A DNA stretch of 64,000 nt from Xylaria sp. FL1777. Taxonomy: Eukaryota > Ascomycota > Sordariomycetes > Xylariales > Xylariaceae. Both the position numbers and the translations under genes were made by a program. Numbering within the stretch: the first letter of the stretch is position 1; every line of letters begins with the position of its first letter. The notes beneath the pieces were generated by a model, which was given only the letters and a program-made list of their open reading frames with translations, did no database searches and had not been told where the DNA came from. The stretch is taken from contig MU400510.1 of the NCBI GenBank assembly GCA_022578965.1, forward strand, positions 620,001-684,000, in the 5' to 3' direction. Positions 41,181 to 53,005 of the stretch are shown in pieces.

Positions 41181-43103
41181 ATGGAATGCCTGCGAAACAA
41201 CTTTCACGATGGCGTCTTACTCGATGGGAGATTTCAGACTATCTCCCCACTCAACCACGGTTCGTTTGGAATGGTCTTCTTAGCCAAAGACTTGCAAACG
41301 AATGATCTTGTCGCCATCAAATGCATGACCAAGCGAGCTGCTGCGAACGAGGCTGGGCTCGAGTTTGCTATGGACGAGAGGTCAGAAGAGCAACTTTGTC
41401 ACCTTCGTCTTGGGGCGCATCCAAACATTGTCAATTTGATTCACTCTTTCGAGACGGAGGCTCATTTCTACCTTGTCCTCGAATACTGCTCTCGTGGAGA
41501 TCTTTACGAGGCCATTCGAACTGGATACGGCCCCCTGGAGACTGAGCACGTCCGCCAGTTCATGCTGCAACTTGTGGATGCTGTTTCTTACATGCATTCG
41601 AAAGGCATCTATCATCGGGACATCAAGCCAGAAAACATCTTCCTCACCGAATCGGGAGCCATGAAATTAGGCGACTTTGGCTTAGCGATCACGTCGAAGT
41701 GGAGCTACGAGATGACAGTAGGTAGTGACCGGTACATGTCACCTGAACAATACGACTCAGCTGGCAACGGATACTCGCCTGCTCAAGCTGATATCTGGGC
41801 TATCGGCATTTGTTTGCTCAATATTCTTTTCTCACGCAACCCTTTCACAACTCCCACTGAAGCTGATCCCCTTTTCCTGGACTTTTCTCGAGACAAGCAG
41901 TCTCTTTTCGATGTCTTTCCGTCAATGTCTCAAGATACCTACGAGGTGATTGTCGAGTGCATGAATTTGGATCCTCGCAAACGTTCTCTCGAGGGAGCTA
42001 GGGATGCTCTTCTTCGAGTCGTCAGCTTTACCACTCTTGACGAGGGTTTCGATGACTTCTGTGGTCCTGAACGCACGACCCTAGCGACTGCCAACCGGGA
42101 ACCTCTCCGGACCCCTTCGATCCAAAGTCCCCAGGTTGACCAGGGCGCATTCCCATGGGCTAAAGCTCTCCATGCCACTCCGGTTCAACCACCACGACAG
42201 CTGAGTGTTATCCTTGATAGTGACAGCTACACCGAAGACCTCTTCCCGAAGTCTGAAGGCAGAAGAGACTGGTGTGCTAGCTCTGTTGTGACACCATCCA
42301 TCTCGTCTGTTCTTACTTCTAACCTTGCCGCATCGGTGAACTCTCTGGGCATCTCTGATCCCATGGATATGCCTAGCCGCGCTCGGGTCCAAGGAGGTCT
42401 TGTGGCTGGCTCTCTGCCTATCAACGTGTCCCGACCGAAGCCAATCTCAAGTACCATGTCCATGGTCTTTGGTCGGAAGAACGAAGCTGTATCGAAGAGT
42501 TGGAGTGATATGTGGGAAGAGGATGTCGAGGAAGAAGAGGAGCGCGCCCGACAACTTGAGGAGCGCAAGGAGCTGAACAGTCGAACTTGGAGCCATGAGA
42601 GCAATGTTGTTGATATTACTATTACTCAACATGTGCCTGCGTCCGATGAAAAATCAGAGTCACCGGCCTCTGACACGATTTCCGGTGACATTAATGGCGA
42701 CATCGATGGCGACTTGGTTGCTGATGGATTTTTCTTCCATGAGCCGATCACTATCAAACAACCTGTACAGTCTGCTCCTCGTTATTCACCGCCATCGAAG
42801 CGCAGTGTCCTTGATAAATGGACTGCTCTGGGAGAACGACGCCGGGCCGTCGCTCCTGCCTCGGAGCCCAAGTTGACTGAATTTAGTCCGAAGTCGCGAC
42901 GACAGTATGGCCATAATTTTAACAATTACGGAGCTGGAATGGGAACGTGGGACAACCCCAATCATTTTAATCATAAGTGGAATCGAGACCGTTCGGTATC
43001 GCGGGGCTGTCCATGGAATAAGGGCCGAGATTGGAACTGGCGCGAGAAACGCCATGGTTTCGGTGACCTTGAGTGGGTTGGCCATTGGCAAGATGCCCAT
43101 TAA
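41181..43103 (+). CDS. Serine/threonine protein kinase, Ran1/Ksp1-like
   Basis: This is an intron-free frame of 640 aa. The kinase domain covers about residues 16-290: glycine loop NHGSFG (25-30), VAIK with Lys47, an acidic helix-C candidate near Glu69-70, HRDIKPEN with catalytic Asp147, DFG with Asp165, and the activation-segment end SDRYMSPEQ. The pattern resembles fission yeast Ran1/Pat1 and budding yeast Ksp1, Sks1 and Vhs1, kinases that link nutrients to growth or development. The C-terminal half is Ser-rich and acidic, with an EEEEERARQLEERKEL helix, and ends in a Trp/Arg-rich tail (GDLEWVGHW). The first ATG of the frame was chosen because the kinase fold begins right after it. All catalytic residues are present, so it should be active. 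The exact orthology is uncertain. Confidence 0.9.
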   Translation: MECLRNNFHDGVLLDGRFQTISPLNHGSFGMVFLAKDLQTNDLVAIKCMTKRAAANEAGLEFAMDERSEEQLCHLRLGAHPNIVNLIHSFETEAHFYLVLEYCSRGDLYEAIRTGYGPLETEHVRQFMLQLVDAVSYMHSKGIYHRDIKPENIFLTESGAMKLGDFGLAITSKWSYEMTVGSDRYMSPEQYDSAGNGYSPAQADIWAIGICLLNILFSRNPFTTPTEADPLFLDFSRDKQSLFDVFPSMSQDTYEVIVECMNLDPRKRSLEGARDALLRVVSFTTLDEGFDDFCGPERTTLATANREPLRTPSIQSPQVDQGAFPWAKALHATPVQPPRQLSVILDSDSYTEDLFPKSEGRRDWCASSVVTPSISSVLTSNLAASVNSLGISDPMDMPSRARVQGGLVAGSLPINVSRPKPISSTMSMVFGRKNEAVSKSWSDMWEEDVEEEEERARQLEERKELNSRTWSHESNVVDITITQHVPASDEKSESPASDTISGDINGDIDGDLVADGFFFHEPITIKQPVQSAPRYSPPSKRSVLDKWTALGERRRAVAPASEPKLTEFSPKSRRQYGHNFNNYGAGMGTWDNPNHFNHKWNRDRSVSRGCPWNKGRDWNWREKRHGFGDLEWVGHWQDAH

Positions 43104-45767
43104 AGGCTTTGCTAGTGTTGCCTCTTGTGGTTGAGCTCATCCTTCATGTTCCGCGGGTTATTCGTCTTGGGTGTCTACCGATATTTCATTTTATTCTGCC
43201 TTCTCTTGTTCTTGATAGCGGGTTATTATTTTTCTTTTGGAGGTGCATTGGGATGTTAATGCGGGAGGGGTTCATCGGCGTGTATGGACTCTCCACTTGT
43301 TGGATCAGAAAGTTTGGCAATCGGCAGTAGACACTCATGACGTTAACCTGGTGGACGGATCTAGCTTTTAACTCGCTCTCTAGGTATTAGATATTCTCCC
43401 GTCACTCAAAGAATACCAGAAGTTACCCACTCAAATTTGTGTCCAATATCCTTGCGTGACCTGTCTCGTCTATAGAGCACAACGCTTCCTTGATAACTAA
43501 CTTGATGTCATGGACATCCACTAGGAACCGTCCTGGACCCTACTCCCATCATAGATATCTCCCGATCGTCCAGAGCTCGCCCAGCCTTAGCTAAATAATG
43601 TTGGATGTGGTGTGAAGGTAATTCGAGAGGTTGTCTATTTCAAAATGGGATTCGGCCGTGAGAGATTGCAAACAAAGCCTAAAGGATCCAGTGTAACACG
43701 GGAATTCGTTACTAGCAACCCGAAAACAAACACTACGTATAAGATATGATAAACTACTCAATCTCGATTGTATAATTTTCCCTTGATTTTCTTCATTATT
43801 CATGATCTCGTCTAAGCTGATAGATTATTCCGCTTATATGCGAAAGTCGATGCGTTCAACGTAAAGTTTTTCGGCATCGTGTCGGTTCGGCCTTGGAGTA
43901 GCACTTGTGTCGCGTCTACTTGTGTATATGGTGCTAGAATAAGTGCTATATACTTCATATGCGATGCAGGCAGGTTTTCGGCCTCGCGGGGCCTTGCAGA
44001 GCTGTTTCCTGCCTGGTTACACAGGAAGAAGGACCGCGCTCTTAGTAGCACAGCGGGTAATTAACCAAAAAAAAAAAAAGTGCTATATACTACTAGTTGA
44101 GTTGATTTTTTTTCTTCTTTCCTTTGTGCTGGGAGGGTGCTTTTGCGCTGGAGAGTCGTAGGATGAATTTCGCTCGCCTACCTACCGTCGTCATATAACT
44201 TCTTTTTATGTGATATTCTGTTGCGCTACTAGATATAGGGTAGATTTTGTCAAATGGGATGCTGCGGTGACTCACTATGCACTTGAATTACGTTTGAATA
44301 CTGTTTGGTATCAACTCCTAATGCCATTAAGTGAGGGGGATATATATACTAAACAGGAAAAAGGGGTGACAAGAGCTTGGGTAAGCTGCATAGCAAGATA
44401 ATTCCAACTCAATGAAAGGAAGGGAGCCTCGATTTTCACGTAGCAAATTATGAGGACGATTACGGAGCTAGCGCTGGTTAAGTTGGGTCTTGTCGATATG
44501 TTCTTCAGCTATGTTCAAATACAGACAAGAAACTCATGATACAAGATATAGCCGCGACACATAGGAAAACTCTCTTACACACGTACTAGCAGTGTATAAG
44601 CGTTGTGCGGGGAAAATTTGGGATAATCTCTTAGGGGCTCGGTATGGTTGCCGGCTCTTAGTTATGGCTTGCATACCATCTATCGGTGGGAAAGGAAGCA
44701 GCCTGCCGAAATACCTATTGTAAATTATGCCGAGGATAACCTATTATGCTATCCGTTATTCAATTCCTCCTTTTTCAATAAATCTCTACAGACGGATTGA
44801 CCCGCTGCTGTTCTATTTTTATTGTTCTCCGTAGCCTCTACCGCGCTTTGTTTCCGTTTCTTCTCGCTTCTTGCTGGTGTGTGATACGTTGGCTTACGAC
44901 CGCCTTTCAGAAGGGGCTTAAAAGAGAAAAATTCGTTGTGTACGGCAGTATTTTCGAGTTGGAGTAATAGAGGAGAAAATGGATGACTGAATAAGGTAGA
45001 TGGAGGCCGGTGACTATGCTGGTGTTGTTTGAAATTGTAAAGTCTGATGATCGCCTCCGGGTAACCTTCAACTATCTTTTAGGTGATAATTGTTTTAACT
45101 GCAAACTGACCATTATTAAAATGCCCGGGAAGTGTCCTTGACGACGTCAAATTATGAAAGCTAGCATGACCGAGAGGCAAGGCAGTGAGGAATCACAGCA
45201 GTTATTCGTCGACATAGGGTATTATGTTACTAATTTAAACGTCCACTACTTCCTGAGGCTTATTACATCATAAAACAACTATTCAGGTATGACGGCTGCT
45301 CCGACTAGAATCTGGGTCAAGTGACAGTGATCATACTGCTAAGCCAATGGATATCCCACGGATCCCTTGTTCATAGTCATTATCCCGGTGGACATTTCCT
45401 TTGAAGAGAGAGGCGAAATTCAAGAAATACCATCTTTGTCCCTGGCCTTCACCCCTTTCATGCTCTTAGTGGCCTAACATGAACATGAAGAACGTCGATA
45501 TGCTGCAGTGACCCTGGGTTTCCTCTCTTCCATACTAATCTCAATTCTCGGATTGCGAAAGTTTGTTTTCATTTCTGGGGGTATTTGATATAGGCCACGC
45601 TCATTTTGGGGGATAATAGCTAGGAAAATCATCGTCTAATGGAGACCTTCTCGTCATTTCATATATCACTACAGATTTAACTATCTACTTAATAGTACCA
45701 GGCATTCATTACGGTACACGAAATCCTCGGACTTTTTGGCGGGCGAGAAAAGAAGAGGCTATATATA
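43104..45767. other. Intergenic region
   Basis: These 2.66 kb contain no recognised gene. An A-run lies near 44068-44080 and T-rich tracts are found near 44107 and 44210. The left part should be the kinase 3' untranslated region and the right end the promoter of the membrane protein gene. Small open frames show no family features. Confidence 0.5.
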
Positions 45768-47113
45768 ATGGGAACCGACTTTAGGAACATCCATTCGACA
45801 TCGACCTCTCTGTGTCCACATTCATATGAAAAAGGAGTGCCAGTTTGTTGGGACTGTGCCGAGGCAGGGCACGCCAATAACCCTCGTGTGGCTGCAGGGG
45901 ATGACTTTTCGCCGGCTCGGCAGAGGATCAGGAGATTTCGAAAAAGCCTCGGGTTTTGGGACGCGAGCCTTCGTAGGAGCATCGTCTACGCGGCGGGAAC
46001 GCAGTCCTCGACACCAGAGCTTCGTCTCCCGGAGGAAGGTCTCGAGGTTGCTTCTCCTAACCCACGTCGATCTCAACCAGGCCTGATAGTCGTTGCTGGA
46101 CCACGGATAGTCAGTCCTGAGGATAAGTTTCTAAAGCCGGAACAGGAGACTTGGAATTCCGAAACAAAAACAATTCAGAGAGATGATGATGCTGTTGCTG
46201 CGGTTGAATCCGAGTCGGATAAGAGAGTATGGGGATTACAGAGGAGAACGTTTTATATTCTTATCGTAATAGCAATTCTTGCCTTCGTCGGCATCATCGT
46301 GGGCATTGCTGTGGGTGTGACGCGACAAAAGGGGGCTCGGTAAGTCTTCATCAAGAGAAGAAGCAATATGATGAACGGGCACTAAGTATATTCCTGTCTC
46401 TTAGTTCGACTACACTGTCGACGCCTGTCGACGGACAAGTAAGCAGCAGTTCCCTTTCGATGCCTGCTATCATTGTCACCGAGACCGTGCCTCTCTACAC
46501 GACGAGTCACTCTTCCACATTCGTAACCCTACTCAAGACCGAAATACAATCGTCATCTAGCCCAACACCTACACCTCCGACCACAACTCCGGTGGGAGGA
46601 AGAGTGGACGTGGATTCTGAGACCGCCATTGTTGCTACTGTGTTTGTCACCCAGCTGCCGCCATCACCTACTAACATGATTCCCCCGCAGCCTACAGTAA
46701 CGGTCACCAGTGTCCCACCTCCAAATACATCGCCATTGTCACAACCATCTCCATCGCCTATAAACCCCCCTACAGACTTCCCTACAGACTCTCCTCCGGA
46801 TTCCCCTGAGGACTCTCCTTCGTCAAGGATCTGCATTGGCGATGATGGCAGCACATACTCAGATCCTAGCACAGGCGACAAGTTTCGAATTGAATGTGGC
46901 GTGGCTCACCAGGGCAAGGACATCGAGAACCTCAAGGCATACACCATGGAGGCGTGTATAAGCCTGTGCGTGAAGAATAGGTTCTGTAAGGGCGCGATAT
47001 GGTTCAACGTCGGACCACAGGGCACCGACCTGAACTACTGCTGGTTGAAGAGCGAGATGGACGATAGTGCTATACAGCTTATGCCGGATGCTCAGTCGGT
47101 CGTACGGTTATAG
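45768..47113 (+). CDS. Single-pass membrane protein with Apple/PAN-like C-terminal domain
   Basis: Two exons, 45768-46339 and 46405-47113, join in phase 2 across a 65-nt intron (GTAAGT donor, CTTAG acceptor), giving 426 aa. There is no N-terminal signal peptide. Residues about 162-184 form one strong membrane segment (TFYILIVIAILAFVGIIVG) after a basic cytosolic-looking region, so the C-terminus is likely extracellular. That part has a long Ser/Thr/Pro stalk, including a FPTDSPPDSPEDSP run, followed by a compact domain with six cysteines (ICIGDDG, IECG, EACISLC, RFCKG, YCWLK). The order and spacing of these resemble fungal Apple/PAN domains, which bind proteins or sugars. This suggests a cell-wall sensor or adhesion role, but that is inference. 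The protein family is not otherwise known to me. Confidence 0.75.
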
Positions 47114-49541
47114 ATATATTACAATAGAACGTCTATTTTTCTAATTGATAGAGTGCAGGACTTGGAAGGATGATGGAAAGGTGTTCGCGGTCTGGATAGA
47201 GCTACTGTCTGTATTAGCATTTATGATATTATGGGTAATGGAACTTGAGAGAATCATGAACTTTTATATTGACTTGGTGACATGTATACTAGCAGCCTCT
47301 TATACCCGTCACGCTAATCTGGAAGCCCTACAATGAAAAGGGGGTTATGCTGTTGTTACCTAATTGCACATATGTTACTGCTAGGACTAATAGGTGTTAG
47401 TTAAGTAACGGTCGCTAACAAATGAGGCTGAGTTTGATTTTAATGCTTTTTATAGCTACTAGGTATATGAGCAAAGGCTTGTGATAAATGAGTAGTCTCT
47501 CTGACTCGAGCAGTCCTGTTTAGCTACATTACGCTTAAGCATTTTCGAGCACGACGTTCTAGCTAGGGAAGCCCTTACCTACTATAATACTAGTTTAACA
47601 TGGTTGAAGTAGAGTATACCGTCACAAAGAGTATCGCCAAAAAAGACCCCTGGCTTTTAAGACCTGAACAGGGTTCTGCTGTCCATGAGAACTTTTAAGA
47701 GGCGAGAGAGAGACCATACCACCTATTTAAGAGAATCTGGATAGCTAACCCAACTCAACATACGAAGCTCTTGCTTTGACTCAGCAGATTTTCGACTCGC
47801 CTAATGTTGCATACTAGATGATGCGATGGCGGGGTTAACTAAAGTCATTGCATAGGAGCTGTTAAGAATCTATATCATGGGGAAATAACTAATTTGTACT
47901 GTAAAGTGGATTTAATTTTCCACCGTAAGTAGACTAATCGCGCATCGGATGCAGGAAGAAAATCCGCGACCGTCTTGCTAACCATAATGGCATCCTTCAG
48001 TGGCGCTTGGCTTGCGCTTAGTGACAGGTCTAGAGATCTTGGCGCTGCTGATCATGCCTGGAGGCTACATAGTGGAGAATGCACAATACGCTCATGAAAG
48101 ACGACTCGTTGGATCTAGGCAAGGCATGGACTACCTAGGTTCTTGTCGCGATTAGTTAAATGCTGCTACGACGACGACGTTACGAACGAGGTCCATTTCT
48201 TGTACAAGAATGAGTCCAAGGCTAAGGTATGTCAGATAAAATGTTTTGGGATGACGTAGGAGTTGCAATACAGCCAGTTATCAGGGACACAGCCAGATCC
48301 CTGTCAAGCTCAGGGTGACTCGGTTGCATATACGTATAAGACGTGGGGACAAGCTTCTGATACTGAATTGTCGCTTAATAATTGAATGAAAGGAGTCTGC
48401 GTTTCGAATAAATATCTCGCGGGGGCCAAGGAGCTGTGATTAAAGAGTCGAGATAAGGATCTGAATTTCGATAACTCTGAGTTACAAGTTATAATCTCCT
48501 TTCACATCCGTGTTCTATGTCAGTGCTACGGCACAGGCTCTGTTGATTTCCGAATTATCGTTTGTAGCTTAGTATGGGCTCGAGATTTACCCTGTTTGGG
48601 CTAACAGTGTACGGAGTATATCTCTTGCTATCAGCGCATGTCATAACTCATGACTCATTCTGTTTTTGCTTTTTTATACAAACAGCTTGTTGACTATGAG
48701 CAAATGATATAGGTACTGTATTATCATGAATACAAACACTTGGGTTGAGATGAGTTTTGATAGGCTAATTTCGGTCTCGACAAGGGAGGGAAGGGCCGGA
48801 TGTCAGCCAACAATCAAGGCAGCGTTTACTCATGCTAATCAATTAGAGCTTAAGCAAGCCTGGAGAGGGTCTTGGCATCACCAAGACTGACATAATAACG
48901 TATGAGAGGTGTTCTATGTCAGGTGGGGGATCGTTATCTCGTATGAACAGGGTTCGACTGTCGGTCAACCAGGAGAGCAAATACCCGTGACTCGCGGATT
49001 ATCTACCCAGTGTAGTCTTATTTTCGCCTGGTCATCACGCGGTCTGTGCCGTCGGACTAGAATGCTCTAAGCAGAGCGAAATCCCCGTGTCCTACCCAAC
49101 GGGCATAACGCCTCGTGCGAAAATATACTAGTGTTGCGGCTGGGCGTCTTTGAGAGTGAGACGGCCTGCGTGACGGCCAAGGCTGCCTTTTTTTGGTTGA
49201 CCAACAACCGTGCTTCCGACACTCCCTCGGCATTGTCGGAGCCATAGTAATCGTCTTAAGAACTGCCAAACACAGATGCCTCCCTTCATTTCGTCAGCTC
49301 ACCGCTGCGTGGCTGCAAGGGTGTTGACAGCGCGGATAGCGCTCAAAACACGGAATCTGACCCCAGATCAGAGGGATCGTCACCGGGATATCCCAAGAAT
49401 AGTACCAACAGAAATACCATGCCGGCAGTCCGAGTAGTATATAACTCGTATTGTGTGTGAGGGCGTGATATGGGAATGTGAATTCTTGGCTTTGGTGAAC
49501 CTCCTATTTCAACCCAAGAGATCAGCTTATCAACAGGTATA
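47114..49541. other. Intergenic region
   Basis: These 2.4 kb have no recognised gene. Composition is more A+T-rich than in the left part of the window, with many in-frame stops in all frames. It may contain decayed sequence, but no element ends were found. The open frame at 49057-49269 (minus) has no family resemblance. Confidence 0.5.
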
Positions 49542-50438
49542 ATGACGCCGAGCGAAGAGGTCAAAGATTCGGCTCCAGCCCCTATCAAGGTGAAGCTGAG
49601 TCCGGTGGAAGAGACGATGATACTGACGCTGTGGAGTCGTGCCCGCGATGCCGCCTCTCCGAACCCAATCTTAGGCGACGTTCATGCGAAGAGGATCCTC
49701 GACCGGGTCGACACCGATAGTATCAGCCCGACGCTGCTCCCCGGCGACAAGCGGTTCGACAACTATATTTCAATGCGCGCCAAGAAGCTCGACGAGTGGT
49801 GCAAGGTCTTCTTAGAGTCACACGCACACGAGCCCGTCGCCGTGCTGCATCTGGCGTGCGGGCTGGACCTACGTGCCATGAGGATGCAGCCGCTGTGCGG
49901 CGAAAACGTGCTCTGGATCGATCTCGACCGACCCGAGGTTGCGAACCTTCGCGAACGCCTCATCCCGGACGCGGCAGGCGATGGCAATGGATGGCACTAC
50001 CGGCTCATCGGCGCCTCGGCGACCGAGGACGGGTGGATCGACGAGGTCCCGCACGACCGCCCGGTGCTGATCATAGCGGAGGGGTTCTTCATGTACCTCG
50101 CAGAGGAAGACGGCGTCACGCTCCTGCAGAGACTGGTGGAGCGTGCGGCCTCTGGCGGCGTCGTCATGGACACCGTTGGCACGATCATGACGCGGTACAA
50201 CTCCTTCAACCCGCTGTTTCGCGGGACGAGCGTGCGCCTGAAGTGGGGCGTGGACGACGGCGAGGAGGTCGCCAAGGCCCATTCGCACTTAAGTCTTGCC
50301 GAGACGATTCTATTCCAGGATCTGCTGCCTGGGATGTTCGCTTCTGCTGCGCCGCCTTGTCTGGGCCCCCTTACGCCTGTGTTCTCGCTGTTTCCGTCCT
50401 GGCGGACCTATGGACAACTGCTGCGGTTGGAGTTTTAG
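49542..50438 (+). CDS. Leucine carboxyl methyltransferase-family O-methyltransferase
   Basis: This is an intron-free frame of 298 aa. The SAM-binding motif I is VLHLACGLDLRAM (about residues 101-113), with a downstream acidic segment WIDLDRPEV where the ribose-binding acid is expected, and motif IIAEGFFMYL. This is the PF04072/TcmP-type fold, used either for protein C-terminal methylation (Ppm1) or for small-molecule O-methylation. The divergent N-terminus and lack of Ppm1-specific features favour the small-molecule group. The gene is more G+C-rich than its A+T-rich surroundings. Its only close neighbour is a broken beta-propeller lactonase-like pseudogene on the opposite strand. The substrate is unknown. 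Confidence 0.85.
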   Translation: MTPSEEVKDSAPAPIKVKLSPVEETMILTLWSRARDAASPNPILGDVHAKRILDRVDTDSISPTLLPGDKRFDNYISMRAKKLDEWCKVFLESHAHEPVAVLHLACGLDLRAMRMQPLCGENVLWIDLDRPEVANLRERLIPDAAGDGNGWHYRLIGASATEDGWIDEVPHDRPVLIIAEGFFMYLAEEDGVTLLQRLVERAASGGVVMDTVGTIMTRYNSFNPLFRGTSVRLKWGVDDGEEVAKAHSHLSLAETILFQDLLPGMFASAAPPCLGPLTPVFSLFPSWRTYGQLLRLEF

Positions 50439-50721
50439 CTGGTCGGGCGCCTTTTCATATATTGCCTCATTAGAATAGACTAGACTGGGCGCTAGGGAGA
50501 TATAACTGGTCCCGGGCAGGGCTAGGTCGAGTCTGGAAGGTGAGGTGTCACCTGTGTATTCACGCCATATACCGATATTCCTAATAACTTCACTGCCGGT
50601 GGGTAGCGACGATACTAAACCTGACATCATATTGACTGCGTTGCACGTCCTTGATCTTTGTCCTTCATAATACTCTTAACGTTGCTCTCATATGAAAACA
50701 TTCACTTTGTCATCCCTTATA

Positions 50722-51917
50722 TCAGTCCAGCCAGACCGCGCTGGCACAGCAGCCTTGGCCGTCGGGTATATCTAGGTGCGCGATGACACTGTGGTCGACA
50801 CGCCAGATTTCTACGAAGCCCGTCGAGTTATCCGTCAAGGCGGCAATGGAATCGTCAAAGGAGCTCGCTGCCACACTGTTCGCGAACCCGCCGCTCGTGT
50901 TCGTTTCGAAAAGGAAGAGCTGGTTTGCGATCTCCCCGGCCGCGCTCAGCTCAAACACGGATAGTACCCCCTGCGGCTGTTGTCGCGCGCCCGATTCGTC
51001 GCCCAGAGATAACGGTTCCCCCGCGACAGCGAGACTTCGTCTGCCTAGTAGTCGGTGAGATCCTGTCCTTCGGGAAGCAGCGAGTAAGTGTCGTCGACGA
51101 GATGTAGAGTCCTCGGCCTCCTCGACGATGTACTGCGTGACCTCGCCGGACTCCTCGAGGACGACGTATGCGTAATTTCCATTCCTGTGGATGACGAGAT
51201 GCCGCGGGCCCGAACCAGGTGATGGTCCGGCGACAACGCTTACATTCGACAGGATGCCAGTCGCCTCATCGATCTTGTGCGTCTAGATGAGATTTTTTTT
51301 CGTGTCGGCGGATGAGAGGTAGTCTCCAGAGGGCGTGATGGCAGTACCGTGGACGGCCGACCCGGGGACGATACATGTATTTCTGGATCACTTCTTTCAA
51401 CATGCCGTTCTCATGTACCGATAAGATGGTGCTGCAACGCGCATCGCCGTAGTAGTAGTTGTCGTAGACTGGGTATGTCTTCTTCTGGTGCGCGTTCACA
51501 AAGATGCTTCTGGAGTCAGAACACATTCCGCCTCCTACAATTCTTGCTTCGACTTTGATGTTATACGGGTCTGCTATGTCGTAACTAAGTTAAGCAAGAT
51601 CTTGTGCATCATAGTTAGTGCTGTATAGCTTGATTTTGTCGTGCTATATATCGTTGACATTTGGTCAGTTTGAATGAAGTGGTGTCTGCCATGTCGGAAC
51701 ACCGGACGAGATTTACATTCAAGGAGATCCACGAGCTAGCAGTAGATAGGGCGCTCTGCGAGACTAGCGTTAAGGTCTTTTCTGCATCGTCGTATTCTAC
51801 GGTATAGAGGAACTCGGTGCCTAAAGTTCCGACGATGATCCCGTACGTTATTACGGACGCGTTTCTGTCATGCCATGAGAGGGCCAGAGAAAAAATTGCG
51901 CTGAGGAAGCTGAACAT
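50722..51917 (-). pseudogene. Broken carboxy-cis,cis-muconate cyclase-like beta-propeller (lactonase family)
   Basis: Pieces of one lactonase-type beta-propeller protein are spread over all three minus-strand frames in the right order. The ATG at 51917 opens a plausible secretion-type start followed by TYGIIVGTLGTEFLYTVEYDD. Then come ARIVGGGMCSDSRSIFVNAHQ, VHGTAITPSGDYLSSADT, GPRHLVIHRNGNYAYVVLEES, HLVDDTYSLLPEGQ and the end GGFANSVAASSFDDSIAALTDNS with CCASAVW. Breaks seen are an internal deletion after SSWISLN near 51700, a frame change near 51355, a TAG stop at 51283-51285 where the family has Trp, a frame change near 51110, a second TAG at 51045-51047 in place of Trp in the YWADEV motif, and another frame change near 50970. 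It cannot encode a full enzyme. Confidence 0.87.
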
Positions 51918-53005
51918 TGTGATTTTATAGCAAGCGGGAACAGTCCTCTAGGGCCCCCTGGTACAAGAAAACGGAAAGCAGCTCCGGCATTATAATGGTG
52001 TGCTGGGCGCGGTTTGAGGCTAAACTAGGCTGTAATTAATGGCGAGACGGCGAAATCTTTATTGCTCGGTTGCTAAGCATTAAACAGACTTAAACGTCAA
52101 CATTTCCCTCACTTCGCTAAGGACAAATTGATGGACTGACGCTCCGCATATTACCCGGGGAACCAGGTGGGCTAAGCGCTCCGAGAGGATCCCACTTCAG
52201 ACCGAGGAGGAATACCGAGAACCGCTATCGGGTAAAGGTGTGGTTAGACAGGATGGTCTTGATCCCGGAGCTGCTGGCCCGTATTATTCCTGTTATAGGT
52301 AGGCCAGGCCGGTGAACCGTCTGACTAGATTTTCCATTGGACGACTTGCCTCCGAACAAGATGGGACTCAGCAAACATACCGGCATCGCGCCTATGCACG
52401 TCGTACCTGGTCTGGTACACGAGGTATAATACACAACATATTGGATCGGAGAGGCCCCGGTCCATTGACCGCATGCGGACAGACCTAGCATGATATAATT
52501 CGCGTAATACTTCCTGTTGTGATACCTGCCACGTCTCATTAGCGCAAATGAAGTATGTTGTTGAGCTCAGATACGAATTTGATCATGTTATTAATGAGTA
52601 ACTGTTTGTGCGCGGTGTATCACCGTAATATCGTAAGCGAAACTGCTAGCCGGATCCAATGTAACATAGATGAGGCATTCGTACTTGTAATAGCCACTTA
52701 TCGCATGGATATAAAAAGTATGCCTCTGGCAATGCGGTGCTCACACCAGAAAAGGGTACATGCATCTAGTGTCAAGATATCTTAGAACTGAACACCTAGT
52801 TCATTACGTTGCCTTCGTTTGAATAGTTATGCCTCATACTCCTAACATTGTACTCGTTATCTTTAGCGTAACAGAAGCTAAAGTCAGAGTAAATACCAAG
52901 CTTAGAGCTGCTAGTTAAATACCTATCAAATTCTTATTTCCAATCCTCAACTCCGCGGTTGAACGCAAGACTTCGTCCAAGGGTGAGAAGAGGGCCACAG
53001 ATGAC
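51918..53005. other. Intergenic region
   Basis: These 1.09 kb have no recognised gene. A minus-strand open frame at 52225-52539 (104 codons, ATG start, Cys- and Tyr-rich) is noted but not accepted, because no family or splice context supports it. The right part is the 3' flank of the Alf4/glomulin-like gene. Confidence 0.5.
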
